Source: Alphaproteobacteria bacterium (GTDB lineage: Bacteria > Pseudomonadota > Alphaproteobacteria > Rhizobiales > Xanthobacteraceae). From it: a stretch of DNA of 64,000 bases. The notes beneath the pieces are model-generated. The model searched no databases and was not told the origin of the DNA. It saw only the letters and a list, made by a program, of their open reading frames with translations. How positions within the stretch are numbered: the first letter of the stretch is position 1; every line of letters begins with the position of its first letter. Location of the stretch: positions 62,001-126,000 of the forward strand of contig VBAH01000059.1 in assembly GCA_005884685.1 (NCBI GenBank), given 5' to 3'. Of this stretch, positions 23,196 through 30,287 are shown in pieces. The position numbers and the translations under genes are program-made.

Positions 23196-23624
23196 TTACT
23201 TGCCGTTCGCGCTGGCGATGGCGGCGTTGCGCAACGCCTGAATCTCCAGCAAGCGGTCGAACAACTCCTGCGTCAGGGTCGGCAACGGAGCCAGCCCTCC
23301 CGCCCACGCTTCTTGCGACTGGATCAGGTCGGCCTCCCATTGCTCGTAGGCCGCTACGATCGCCAAAAACGCGTCCCGCTGTCGGATCAAGGCGCCCAGT
23401 CTGCACGTCACCTCTTCCACCGCCTCGTTGGGCACACCAACCATGGCGTTGACGCACACGCCCATGCGACGCATGTTGGCGGCTCGCTCCTCTGGAGGGC
23501 GACGGTACGGCGCCTTTTGCGGCATGGAGTACAGCACTGGCTGGCCGTCTCCACCCATCAGTACCGGCCCCTCCTCCATCAACACCAATTCCCAAGGCTC
23601 TTCCGTGTGCTTCATCTCGGACAT
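23196..23624 (-). CDS. Hypothetical protein of phage type
   Basis: 142 residues from ATG 23624. WELVLMEEGPVLMGGDGQPV and ERAANMRRMGVCVNAMVGVP are typical of a phage protein family whose members carry a conserved N-terminal display of the stored data plus a central NARRIVACVNACEG-like motif. The C-terminus is a coiled-coil-like helix (LFDRLLEIQALRNAAIASA). Role unknown. Confidence 0.6.
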   Translation of the reverse strand: MSEMKHTEEPWELVLMEEGPVLMGGDGQPVLYSMPQKAPYRRPPEERAANMRRMGVCVNAMVGVPNEAVEEVTCRLGALIRQRDAFLAIVAAYEQWEADLIQSQEAWAGGLAPLPTLTQELFDRLLEIQALRNAAIASANGK

Positions 23625-23665
23625 TCTCACTCCTCTATATGGCCCGTCTGGCGAACCGGGCCGGT

Positions 23666-23863
23666 TTACGGCAGGCGACGAGGAGGCCGCCTGGTAATGG
23701 CGACGGTCGCACCACAGCCGTTGCACTGGCGGTACTTGACTCCAGGCAAGCCGCCAACTTCCGATCCATCTCGAACGGTCACGAGCTGGCCGCAGCTTTG
23801 ACAGAGGTGCTTGCTGCGCCGCTTGTTGGCGGCGCGAATATTGTCACGGTGTTCCGGCGTCAT
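23666..23863 (-). CDS. Small zinc-ribbon protein
   Basis: 65 residues, MTPEHRDNIRAANKRRSKHL then CQSCGQ and CNGCGATVAITRR: a CxxC ... CxxC zinc ribbon with a basic tail, likely nucleic-acid or protein binding. The gap to 23624 is short and it is collinear with the neighbours. Function unknown. Confidence 0.6.
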   Translation of the reverse strand: MTPEHRDNIRAANKRRSKHLCQSCGQLVTVRDGSEVGGLPGVKYRQCNGCGATVAITRRPPRRLP

Positions 23864-23921
23864 CCAATCATCTTTCAGAGACGAGCGGCCGGGCGAGGGC
23901 CGCTCAGGTGTCGCGGGTCAG

Positions 23922-24233
23922 TCACGCCTCCCAGTGGTACGGCCCTTGCCGGTTCTTCTCCGCCTGTATCTCCTTGATACGGTTAGCCATCCGCTCCTGA
24001 GCTTCCTGGATGGGGCCGCTGGCGCGCTGCTGGTCAAGCAGCGCCTCGGCTTCTTCCTCCCGCCGTTCCGAAGGTGGCATGAATTCCCACATCTTACTGA
24101 CCCACCGCCCAGCCGCCTCGAACGCGGCCTGCTGCTCATCGGTCAGGTCAGACAGGTCGTCCGCCTCCATGCGGCCGTAGGCTTGACACAAGCCCTCTAG
24201 GATCTCTCTCGTCACCACAGGTCGTCGTTTCAT
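23922..24233 (-). CDS. Hypothetical helical protein
   Basis: 103 residues, acidic and helical (SDLTDEQQAAFEAAGRWVSK, SERREEEAEALLDQQRASG), ending GPYHWEA. No motif recognised. It is preceded by a 78-base gap that holds an imperfect GGGCCAGG/CCCTGG hairpin near 24250. Confidence 0.6.
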   Translation of the reverse strand: MKRRPVVTREILEGLCQAYGRMEADDLSDLTDEQQAAFEAAGRWVSKMWEFMPPSERREEEAEALLDQQRASGPIQEAQERMANRIKEIQAEKNRQGPYHWEA

Positions 24234-24311
24234 CTCCTCATCCTGGTGAGAGGGCCAGGCTACACGGCAGCCGGCCCCTGGTTTCTTTTCCGGATCAAAC
24301 TGCGCCCGTCT

Positions 24312-24521
24312 TCACAGCCGCATGAACTCAGCAGCGCCGCACAAACGACCGTGTTCGTGAAGGGCCTTGAGCAACGTGACGGCCTCATCGACGTCGCAGG
24401 ACATGACCCTGCTCATGGGTAGATGGTTTAAGAGCCTGCGGGCCAGGTAGCGCAGTTGCTCTTCCGTCGGCGCCTCGTTGGCTCGCCAGCCCAGAAACGC
24501 CTCTCGTTCTTCTATCGTCAT
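24312..24521 (-). CDS. Hypothetical small protein
   Basis: 69 residues from ATG 24521 (MTIEEREAFLGWRANEAPTE), helical with RYLARRLLNHLP and EAVTLLKALHEHGRLCGAAE. The start is coupled (4-base overlap) to the stop of 24518-24730. No family recognised. Confidence 0.6.
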   Translation of the reverse strand: MTIEEREAFLGWRANEAPTEEQLRYLARRLLNHLPMSRVMSCDVDEAVTLLKALHEHGRLCGAAEFMRL

Positions 24522-24730
24522 GCTATTTTCGCCTCTTTGACGCACGCGGGGCAGTCACCCATATGCGTCCAGGTGATGGGTATGTGTCTTGGCCACCAGC
24601 CGGGGAAGTATCCCCTCTCGAGGCCCGACCAGCCTTCGTTCCGGCAGGTCACCATCTCTGCCTTGGTCATCGGGCCCTCTTCACGATCACAAATCTCACA
24701 GCGCAACACGATCCAGGCTTTGTCGCTCAT
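24518..24730 (-). CDS. Small zinc-binding protein
   Basis: 70 residues, MSDKAWIVLRCEICDREEGP with a second Cys pair near the end (GDCPACVKEAKIA). The CxxC ... CxxC layout suggests a zinc knuckle. A Trp-rich centre (RGYFPGWWPRHIPITWTH) may form a binding surface. It overlaps the next gene by 4 bases. Confidence 0.65.
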   Translation of the reverse strand: MSDKAWIVLRCEICDREEGPMTKAEMVTCRNEGWSGLERGYFPGWWPRHIPITWTHMGDCPACVKEAKIA

Positions 24731-24791
24731 GGTGCTTGTCCCTCGCTACTTGACCAATCGGCGCGCTTCACTGGGCTAGCAGACGTGATCA

Positions 24792-24819
24792 AGCCCTACG
24801 CAGCGGGCTAAAAGCTGCG
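24792..24819 (+). repeat. Pseudoknot element PK10 (plus orientation)
   Basis: AGCCC at 24792, GGGCT, then GCTGCG. Stem 2 is CGCAGC with GCTGCG. It lies in the 154-base gap between the genes at 24730 and 24885, antisense to both, one of the few copies opposed to local transcription. Confidence 0.7.
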
Positions 24820-24884
24820 AATCGCTCATGGTCGTGGCCTCTCTTCTTGTCTAGGCCGGGCGTTAGTCATCCATTTTGCGGCCA

Positions 24885-25307
24885 CTACCCTACGGACAGA
24901 GCGAACTCTTCCTGCACCGACTCGACCTCCCGATTCCGGGTCAGCAGCTCCACCCGAACCCAGAGGCTGTCCCGCTTGCCGACCTCTTCGGGGAAGAGGG
25001 TGAGGAAGAACTCGCGGAACTGCTCCTCCCCCGGAGGCCAGGGCAGCCGGGCGGACAGAGGCTCGACGCGGCACTGCGGGGCGATCACGACAACATCAAC
25101 GGTTCGGGCATCGGGGGCGGGAGCATGAGCGTGGCTGAAAGTCCATTCATGAAGTCTGTTCTCGCGTCCCGCCGCATCATCTACCCCGGCCCAGGAGGTG
25201 AGGCCGACACGCACATGCAATCGCTGTGGGGCCTCGGGTGACTTCCCTGGTCGCAGGAACACGCTCAGATAGAACGGCTTGTTCGCCCGCTCCTCGCTCG
25301 CCATCAC
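24885..25307 (-). CDS. Hypothetical protein
   Basis: 140 residues (start at either of two adjacent ATGs, the second overlapping the upstream stop). Beta-rich: LHVRVGLTSWAGVDDAAG, TVDVVVIAPQCRVEPLSA, LWVRVELLTRN. FREFFLTLFPEEVGKRD links the strands. No catalytic motif. Its neighbour 25304-25810 is another beta-domain protein, so they may work together. Confidence 0.6.
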   Translation of the reverse strand: MMASEERANKPFYLSVFLRPGKSPEAPQRLHVRVGLTSWAGVDDAAGRENRLHEWTFSHAHAPAPDARTVDVVVIAPQCRVEPLSARLPWPPGEEQFREFFLTLFPEEVGKRDSLWVRVELLTRNREVESVQEEFALSVG

Positions 25308-25810
25308 TTCCCTTTTCTCTCGTGCTTGCCGGTAGCCGGCGGCGTAGAGGCATCCTTCTTGGGCGCCTGCGCGGGCTTGCTCTCTTCCGGCTGCGCCTTC
25401 TTCTCCTCGGGAGGAGGCAGCTCGACGATCGGCTGGGTGATGCTCTCCGGCACGTCCTTCTTCTCTGGCTCGGAGGGCCTGATCTCTTCGTGATGCGGTT
25501 TCTTCTCCTCGGGCATGGCCGGCGCGGCCTTATCCTTGTGCTCTTCTTTGTGCGCCTTGTCAGCCTGGGCCGCGGCGAGCAAGCCCTTGCCGACGGCGAA
25601 GACGAAGGTGTTGTCCCGTCGGGTCTTGACCACGATTTTCTCGTCGTCCTTCTCGATGCTCCGGGCCGGCAGAGTCATGGAACCGATCACGCCGTCGAGC
25701 GACAAGTACACGCCCTCGGCGACGGTGGTAAGCGCCCCCTCCTTGCCGATCAGGTCGGCGAAACCAGCTCGATCACCCTGGACATCAGTGAGCCTCACGC
25801 GGCAGTTCAT
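25304..25810 (-). CDS. Hypothetical protein with Lys/Glu/Pro-rich tail
   Basis: 168 residues. An N-terminal beta domain (MNCRVRLTDVQGDRAGFADL ... IVVKTRRDNTFVFAVGKG, to about residue 78) is followed by a ~90-residue low-complexity tail of KAHKEEHKDKA, EEKKPHHEEIRP and SEPEKKD type. Such tails are common in structural or scaffold proteins of large phages. Both ends overlap neighbouring genes by 4 bases. Confidence 0.65.
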   Translation of the reverse strand: MNCRVRLTDVQGDRAGFADLIGKEGALTTVAEGVYLSLDGVIGSMTLPARSIEKDDEKIVVKTRRDNTFVFAVGKGLLAAAQADKAHKEEHKDKAAPAMPEEKKPHHEEIRPSEPEKKDVPESITQPIVELPPPEEKKAQPEESKPAQAPKKDASTPPATGKHERKGK

Positions 25811-26424
25811 CGGTCCTTCTCCTCTTCTTCGGGCTTGGGAAACACCAGCTCGGGCAGGGGCGGTTGCACCAGGCCTCGCCCGTAGCGTACCAGGGCCTGG
25901 CTCAGTGCCCTGTTGGCCCTCTCCGGGCTCGTAAAGCCCTTGTTGCCGATGCGAGTCAGCAGGTCCGGCTCAAGTAGCTCGTAAACGGCGTGAGGCAACC
26001 GGTCGGTCTTGCTAGTCAAAGTGGGCCAGCGGGCCTCGTCTAAGAAGTAGGACAAATCGTCATGGCCATCCAGGCCAACTAGGCCGGCGTGTCTGTCCGT
26101 GAGGATGACCCCGATGATCGGGTGAGAGGAGAATAGCTCCCTGGCGTGTCGCTGAAAGCCCCCGCAGGCCAGCGACACGCCAGAGACGAAGCCCTTGTAG
26201 ATCTGGTGCGCCTTCACTTCGTTGGGCAGGGCCGGCCCGAACCAGTAGCCCTCGGTATCATCGGGCTTGCCGGCCACCCTGTCGCGAAGAAACTCGGCGT
26301 CGAGGCCCAGGCCCATGTCCTCTCGCGCGTCGGCGTAGGCGAGTCGCCACTCATCACGGAACGGCTCTTCCAGGACGGCGCGGTGAGCGGCCTGGAGATC
26401 AATGATGGTTTGCAACGTCGTCAC
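25807..26424 (-). CDS. TIGR02996-like protein, relative of 14116-14832
   Basis: 205 residues from a GTG at 26424 whose GTGA overlaps the upstream stop (the frame open to 26460 is less likely). FRDEWRLAYADAREDMGLGL then DAEFLRD is a diverged TIGR02996 module. FVSGVSLACGGFQRHARELF, VILTDRHAG and ERANRALSQALVRYG align with the protein at 14116-14832. Planctomycete-specific, function unknown. It ends KPEEEEKDR. Confidence 0.7.
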   Translation of the reverse strand: MTTLQTIIDLQAAHRAVLEEPFRDEWRLAYADAREDMGLGLDAEFLRDRVAGKPDDTEGYWFGPALPNEVKAHQIYKGFVSGVSLACGGFQRHARELFSSHPIIGVILTDRHAGLVGLDGHDDLSYFLDEARWPTLTSKTDRLPHAVYELLEPDLLTRIGNKGFTSPERANRALSQALVRYGRGLVQPPLPELVFPKPEEEEKDR

Positions 26425-26678
26425 GGGTGCTCCTCCATAGCGGCCGATTCGTCGTCCCATTCGGCGTCGGGAAAGTCCACGCTCTCCACGGTCATCGTCC
26501 CGCCGACGCTTTCGACTAGTTTTCTGAGCGCGTCGAGCCGCTCGGTGATGGCCTCGCGAGATATGCCTGCCTCGAACGTGAAACGTACCTTCGTCTTACC
26601 GGGCGTCTTCAGCGCCTCGAGCAGCACGTCCGCGGGCTCCCGCGATCCAGACTGGTTGGTGTTGTCCACCGGTTTCAC
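26421..26678 (-). CDS. Hypothetical small protein
   Basis: 85 residues from a GTG at 26678 coupled by GTGA to the stop of 26675-27577. KVRFTFEAGISREAITERLD and LRKLVESVGGTMTVESVDFP suggest an alpha/beta ferredoxin-like fold. The tail is acidic (DDESAAMEEHP). Function unknown. Confidence 0.6.
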   Translation of the reverse strand: MKPVDNTNQSGSREPADVLLEALKTPGKTKVRFTFEAGISREAITERLDALRKLVESVGGTMTVESVDFPDAEWDDESAAMEEHP

Positions 26679-27577
26679 TCCTTTCCGAGGATGAGATCAA
26701 GGGCCCAGCAGCCCTTGAAGTGCGGGCCTTGAAGAGGCCGCCAGCCCTGGTTGCACTCGCTGCAAGAGACCTGACCGGCGCCACTGGTCCTGACGCCTTT
26801 CGACCGTGCCTGCGCAGCCACTTGCTCGATGGCCGCCAGGGCCTGGCGGCTCTCCAGACAGGCGGGGCATTGCGACTTGCCTCTCAGGTGCATGAGCAGG
26901 TGCTCCTCTGTACAGCCGGCGTCTTCCAGGGCGTCGGCAAGGATGGGCAGGTCCTCGAAGCGGTCTTCTTCGTAGATCAACCTGGCGATGTCAAGCGCGG
27001 CCCTGGAGAGCCAGTCGACCTTCTTCCACCTCTCTTCCACCAGGGTGGAAGATGCCACGCCTTTCTTGCGCTTCTCTGCCGTCTGGGTCGTTTCATTCCT
27101 CTCCACCAGCGAGGCCAGGAACCTGTCGGCGCGCCTCCTGGACGGCTTGAAGATGCACAGTCGCCTCAGGGCGAAAGGCGCCTCGACAACCTCGCGCATG
27201 GCACATCGCAGGGCCTCCCAGCCCACGTCGCCCTGAGCCGGCAACCAGTTGTCACTGAAAAAGTGGGTCAGGGACAAGCTGGCGCAGCAGCCCGCTATGC
27301 GCATAGCGAGCAGTTTGCAGCTAGACAGCGGCAGCGAAGTCGAGTTGCAAAGGGACCTGGCCTCGACAAAGGCTCGGTACAGTTCTGCCGAGTCAGCCAG
27401 GCCGTCGGCGTAACGCAGAGACGTCTCGATGGCCTTTCTGCTCGCATTAGCCTTATATTTTCGCAGCGCTTTTTGGGCCAGCACACAGACCAGAAGTCGC
27501 TGTTTTCGCTCACTGATCTCGGCCGTCGTGAACATCGACCACAGGGCCTGGCCATCAAGCCATTGTCTCAAAGTCAT
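26675..27577 (-). CDS. Diverged LFACACCR-family protein
   Basis: 300 residues. The N-terminal signature is eroded (QRLLVCVLAQKALRKYKANA), but LPILADALEDAGCTEEHLL and the terminal HFKGCWALDLILGKE are intact, and CPACLE and CSECNQGW form a zinc site not seen in all members. The middle (VEAPFALRRLCIFKPSRRRA) replaces the GNPF.P motif. A frameshifted remnant of yet another copy lies immediately upstream (27583-27830). Confidence 0.75.
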   Translation of the reverse strand: MTLRQWLDGQALWSMFTTAEISERKQRLLVCVLAQKALRKYKANASRKAIETSLRYADGLADSAELYRAFVEARSLCNSTSLPLSSCKLLAMRIAGCCASLSLTHFFSDNWLPAQGDVGWEALRCAMREVVEAPFALRRLCIFKPSRRRADRFLASLVERNETTQTAEKRKKGVASSTLVEERWKKVDWLSRAALDIARLIYEEDRFEDLPILADALEDAGCTEEHLLMHLRGKSQCPACLESRQALAAIEQVAAQARSKGVRTSGAGQVSCSECNQGWRPLQGPHFKGCWALDLILGKE

Positions 27578-27582
27578 CTTCG

Positions 27583-27830
27583 TCAGTCCTTACCGAGAAC
27601 GAGGTCAAGGGCCCAGCAGCCCCTGACGTGGGGGCCTGCGCTGCGAAGGTACTCAAGGATGGCTTGCTCCTCGCAGCCGGGTCAAGAGCGCCGTCAACCG
27701 GTTGACGGCCTTCGTAGGCCAGCCTGGCCAGTTGTCTGATCAGCCCGCCCTGCCAGGCCTGGACCTCGTCCCAGTTGCAGTGGTCGCAGGTGAAGGCCTC
27801 TCGAGCGACCGTTTCACCGTACCTGCTAAG
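27583..27830 (-). pseudogene. Frameshifted 3' remnant of an LFACACCR-family gene
   Basis: Reading the minus strand, one frame gives EAFTCDHCNWDEVQAWQGGL then IRQLARLAYEGRQPVDGALD, and a second frame gives CEEQAILEYLRSAGPHVRGC then WALDLVLGKD with a TGA stop. Both are family sequence, but the LAILADALEEAG segment between them is missing and the join changes frame. No N-terminal half remains. It is the wreck of an eighth copy in this window. Confidence 0.75.
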
Positions 27831-27846
27831 ATGACCGACGTACCAA

Positions 27847-27874
27847 AGCCCTCTGCAGCGGGCTTATTGCTGCA
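27847..27874 (+). repeat. Pseudoknot element PK11 (plus orientation)
   Basis: AGCCC, TGCAGC, GGGCT, loop TATT, GCTGCA: all Watson-Crick. It lies just beyond the frameshifted gene remnant and about 75 bases before the divergent promoter at 27949. Confidence 0.75.
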
Positions 27875-27948
27875 AACACTGGCTGGATGTTCAAGATAGC
27901 AAGAGCGCGCTACCGGTCGTATCAGCACGATCTAGGCGGTGGCAAGAA

Positions 27949-27977
27949 ATATTGACACGGAATGGAGACCTATTAAG
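27949..27977 (-). promoter_or_regulatory. Shared promoter motif P1 (minus): CTTAAT-N17-CAATAT
   Basis: On the minus strand CTTAAT (27977-27972), 17 bases, CAATAT (27954-27949) preceded by GTGT. It points toward the pseudogene and 26675-27577. Same geometry as six other sites in the window. In the opposite direction the TTGACA in its complement could be read as a -35 for 28042, but the other sites argue against that. Confidence 0.55.
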
Positions 27978-28041
27978 CAGGCGGACGCAGGTGCAGTCCA
28001 CGCGGTATTTTTGATGGCTTCAAGAACAGGAGACAACCGCT

Positions 28042-28767
28042 ATGCCCCTGGACAAGGCCGCTCTCTTCTACGCTCGGGCCGCCATCGCGAAAAAGGCTGC
28101 CGTCCCCTCCGACGCGGCCGCTGCCGCCGCTGGTGGCGGCGGGCCACCCGCGTCGGAGGGTGGTGCGATGTCCCCGCCGCCACCGGCTCAAGGCCCTGCT
28201 GGCGGTGGCGGGGCCATGCCGCCGCCTACGGCCCCTCCCATCCCTGCGCCCACTCCGACGGAAGGAGGGGGCGACCTGGCCACGACCGTGCAGACGGCCG
28301 TGAACAACGCCCTGGCTCAGTCAGGGGTGGGAGCGGGCAAGGGACAGCCCAAGACCAACAAACCGGACCCTGCCGCCATGGCCACGGACATGTTTCAGCT
28401 CAAGAAGCTGGTCATGCACGACATGCGCTCCAGAGGCAAGGAGCCGCCGCCCGACATCCTGGACGGCCCGAACCGCGACCCTGTCACCGGCATGCCGGCG
28501 CAAGCGGCCGACGGTGGCTCGGTGGTCCAGGGAGGACAAGAACAGGGGCAGGCGGGTGGACAGCCGCCGCAAAGCACCATCCAGCCCATGGAGCCGATGC
28601 AAAGCGCCTTCCCGCAGGCAGGCGGCAAGCAAGCCTCGCACGGCAGGGGCCTGCCCAGGGCCGAACTGTCCACGGTCGAACACGCCCGCGTGGCCGCCTG
28701 GCGGTTCCAGAAGCGACTCAAGGAGAGAGAAGCGGCCGTGGGCGAACAGCCCGTGGAAGGGTGGTGA
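28042..28767 (+). CDS. Ala/Gly/Pro-rich protein, virion or scaffold type
   Basis: 241 residues from ATG 28042 (AGGAG upstream). N-terminal helix MPLDKAALFYARAAIAKKAA, then ~80 residues of low-complexity Ala/Gly/Pro, a helix-rich centre (ATTVQTAVNNALAQ; MFQLKKLVMHDMRSRGKEPP) and a Gln/Pro/Gly linker. No enzyme motif. Composition and the LFYARAAIAKKA start match the other putative virion proteins of this element. First gene of the plus-strand island. Confidence 0.6.
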   Translation: MPLDKAALFYARAAIAKKAAVPSDAAAAAAGGGGPPASEGGAMSPPPPAQGPAGGGGAMPPPTAPPIPAPTPTEGGGDLATTVQTAVNNALAQSGVGAGKGQPKTNKPDPAAMATDMFQLKKLVMHDMRSRGKEPPPDILDGPNRDPVTGMPAQAADGGSVVQGGQEQGQAGGQPPQSTIQPMEPMQSAFPQAGGKQASHGRGLPRAELSTVEHARVAAWRFQKRLKEREAAVGEQPVEGW

Positions 28768-28771
28768 GAGC

Positions 28772-29017
28772 ATGATCCTGGAATCGCACAACAGGATGGA
28801 GTCGCCGGTCCGGATAAACGCCACCCGGCTCGTGATCAAGGATAATCAGGGCCGCCCGCTGGCCGTCTTCTTCCAGGTGAGCCAGGAGCACGTACGGTTC
28901 ATCTCCGCCGGCGAGCCGGACTTCGAGAGGCACCTGGAGTCGCTGGGCCTGGACCGGACCGTGGTGCTCACCAACAAGGACGTGGCCTCTCTTGTGCCGC
29001 CGCGCATAAGAACTTAA
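28772..29017 (+). CDS. Hypothetical small protein
   Basis: 81 residues from ATG 28772, 4 bases after the previous stop. A compact beta-type domain: VRINATRLVIKDNQGRPLAV, FFQVSQEHVRFISAGEPDF, RTVVLTNKDVASLVPP. Its 3' end is inside a ~100-base direct repeat (copy at 30180-30280) that also carries promoter P2. Function unknown. Confidence 0.65.
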   Translation: MILESHNRMESPVRINATRLVIKDNQGRPLAVFFQVSQEHVRFISAGEPDFERHLESLGLDRTVVLTNKDVASLVPPRIRT

Positions 29018-29041
29018 TTAGGCCATAAATTGCGTCAATAT
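29013..29041 (+). promoter_or_regulatory. Shared promoter motif P2: CTTAAT-N17-CAATAT
   Basis: CTTAAT 29013-29018, CAATAT 29036-29041, spacer 17. ATTG-N3-CAAT overlaps the -10 end as a short inverted repeat that could be an operator. The -35 overlaps the stop region of the gene before. A start site near 29048 would place the leader hairpin at the very 5' end of the RNA, 60 bases before gene 29110. Confidence 0.65.
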
Positions 29042-29050
29042 TTAGTGAGG

Positions 29051-29084
29051 CGCGGGTAGCCATGCGAACTTTCGCGTGCCCGCG
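29051..29084 (+). promoter_or_regulatory. Conserved bulged leader hairpin, copy A
   Basis: Lower stem CGCGGG with CCCGCG, a 4-nt bulge TAGC, upper stem CATGCGA with TCGCGTG, loop ACTT. Copy B at 30238-30269 is identical except for the lowest pair. Both lie between the shared promoter and the start codon. Candidate regulatory RNA or transcript-stabilising leader. Confidence 0.65.
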
Positions 29085-29109
29085 CCGATCTCGTTGACGG
29101 AGCCTTGTC

Positions 29110-29394
29110 ATGCTCGGCGAACAGATCCTGTTCCTGTGTCGGCGGTCGGCGGAGATCGCGGCCGAGAAAATCAAGAAGACGGCGACCGCGTGCTGCCGTG
29201 ACGTCGACTTCGATGCGGCCGACATGGCCGACGCTGCCGCCACCGCCGCGCTGGCGGTCGTCGAGTCCTACCGACTGAACCAGCCCCTGGACGGCACGGG
29301 CCGCTACGAGGCGGCCCTGCACTGCTTACGCGCGCGACTGCGCGAGAGGCGCGGGCTGCGCTCCCCTTCCAGGCTCGCGGCCATCGCGAGCTGA
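29110..29394 (+). CDS. Hypothetical small protein behind the shared leader
   Basis: 94 residues from ATG 29110 (ACGGAG upstream). MLGEQILFLCRRSAEIAAEK and DMADAAATAALAVVESYRLN are helical; the C-terminus is Arg-rich (CLRARLRERRGLRSPSR). No family recognised. It is expressed from P2 with a leader hairpin that is copied in front of the Csx15-like gene, so the two may be co-regulated. It is followed by two terminator hairpins. Confidence 0.65.
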   Translation: MLGEQILFLCRRSAEIAAEKIKKTATACCRDVDFDAADMADAAATAALAVVESYRLNQPLDGTGRYEAALHCLRARLRERRGLRSPSRLAAIAS

Positions 29395-29407
29395 TTACAC
29401 GCGTTGC

Positions 29408-29487
29408 CAGGAGAGGGCCGCCCTCTCCTGTCTTCTGATCTTCTCGATTTCCGGTGCCGGGAGGCCTGTTTTCAGGCCTCCCTTTTT
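29408..29487 (+). terminator. Two tandem hairpins, the second a clear intrinsic terminator
   Basis: 29408-29430: CAGGAGAGGG with CCCTCTCCTG, loop CCG. 29459-29482: GGGAGGCCTG with CAGGCCTCCC, loop TTTT, then TTTTT. They follow gene 29110-29394. Confidence 0.85.
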
Positions 29488-29508
29488 CGTTTTCTGAAAG
29501 GGAGAAAA

Positions 29509-29979
29509 ATGAACAAGAAATCCGCCATCTTCGTGGAGATCATCGGCTCTCTGTTGGTCATCGCCGCGCTGGCGTTGATCGTCATCGGCGTGTTCGAGGG
29601 CCTCTGCGACCAGCTCGACAAGGCCAAGTGTCGGGCTCAGCGCGAGGAGTTCGTCCGGCTGGCGGCTCTGAAGGCGGCGAGTTGCCTGCACAACGACCGT
29701 GTGCAGTCCAGGATCAGCGTGCTCGACGCCGAGGCTCACTCGGAGCAGGAAGCGGACGAAGGCCCGACTCGCCGGCCTGAGATCGTGGATCGCCGGTCCC
29801 AGGTCAACGACCAGGGACCGGAGGCCGAGTTGTTCATGAAGCAGAAATGGATATCTGTCTATGCCCAAGGCGTTGGGCCGACGGTAGGCCCTAGACTGGT
29901 GGATGATCCGCCCACGTCCTGTTGCGGCTCCACGTCTCGCTGGGGCGCCGCTATCAGGCGGTGGGGCCGCGTCGAGTGA
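29509..29979 (+). CDS. Membrane protein, single N-terminal helix
   Basis: 156 residues from ATG 29509 (GGGAGAAAA upstream). Residues 5-29 (SAIFVEIIGSLLVIAALALI) are one transmembrane helix, then a charged region (CDQLDKAKCRAQREEFVRLA). The C-terminal ~40 residues look random and Arg-rich. The gene ends immediately before PK12. The start, MNKKSAIF..., resembles the small exported proteins at 57.1-58.6 kb in design. Function unknown. Confidence 0.55.
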   Translation: MNKKSAIFVEIIGSLLVIAALALIVIGVFEGLCDQLDKAKCRAQREEFVRLAALKAASCLHNDRVQSRISVLDAEAHSEQEADEGPTRRPEIVDRRSQVNDQGPEAELFMKQKWISVYAQGVGPTVGPRLVDDPPTSCCGSTSRWGAAIRRWGRVE

Positions 29980-29982
29980 AGC

Positions 29983-30010
29983 AGCCCTGCGCAGCGGGCT
30001 GAATGCTGCG
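29983..30010 (+). repeat. Pseudoknot element PK12 (plus orientation)
   Basis: AGCCC, GCGCAGC, GGGCT, loop GAAT, GCTGCGC. Stem 2 is extended to 7 bp with matching changes. It begins 3 bases after the TGA of 29509-29979 and lies 26 bases before the terminator at 30036. Confidence 0.75.
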
Positions 30011-30035
30011 CCAGACAGCGCAGGACGAAGACGGT

Positions 30036-30075
30036 CGGGAAGTGGCGCGCAAGCGCCATCCCGCCGTTTTCTTTT
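30036..30075 (+). terminator. Intrinsic terminator, duplicated at 30656
   Basis: Stem CGGGA and TGGCGC with GCGCCA and TCCCG, loop GCAA, followed by CCGTTTTCTTTT. About 50 bases around it are repeated nearly exactly at 30639-30705. Confidence 0.85.
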
Positions 30076-30198
30076 AGCTATTGGCTTCTCGGTTCCGGCA
30101 CTGCGCCGCCCAGTAGTCTAGAAAGGAACGCCTGTCAGGTAGCGTCAGTCTGTTCTGGTCGGCGACTCCAAGTCGACGGCTGCCGCCGCGCATAAGAA

Positions 30199-30227
30199 CT
30201 TAATTATGACATAAATTGCGTCAATAT
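30199..30227 (+). promoter_or_regulatory. Shared promoter motif P3: CTTAAT-N17-CAATAT
   Basis: CTTAAT 30199-30204, CAATAT 30222-30227, spacer 17, same ATTG-N3-CAAT overlap as P2. It drives the Csx15-like gene, with the bulged leader hairpin between. Confidence 0.65.
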
Positions 30228-30237
30228 GTAGTGAGGA

Positions 30238-30269
30238 GCGGGTAGCCATGCGAACTTTCGCGTGCCCGC
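30238..30269 (+). promoter_or_regulatory. Conserved bulged leader hairpin, copy B
   Basis: Lower stem GCGGG with CCCGC, bulge TAGC, upper stem CATGCGA with TCGCGTG, loop ACTT. It ends 18 bases before the start codon, and the ribosome site AAAGGAG lies between. Confidence 0.65.
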
Positions 30270-30287
30270 GCCGATAAAGGAGCTTTT

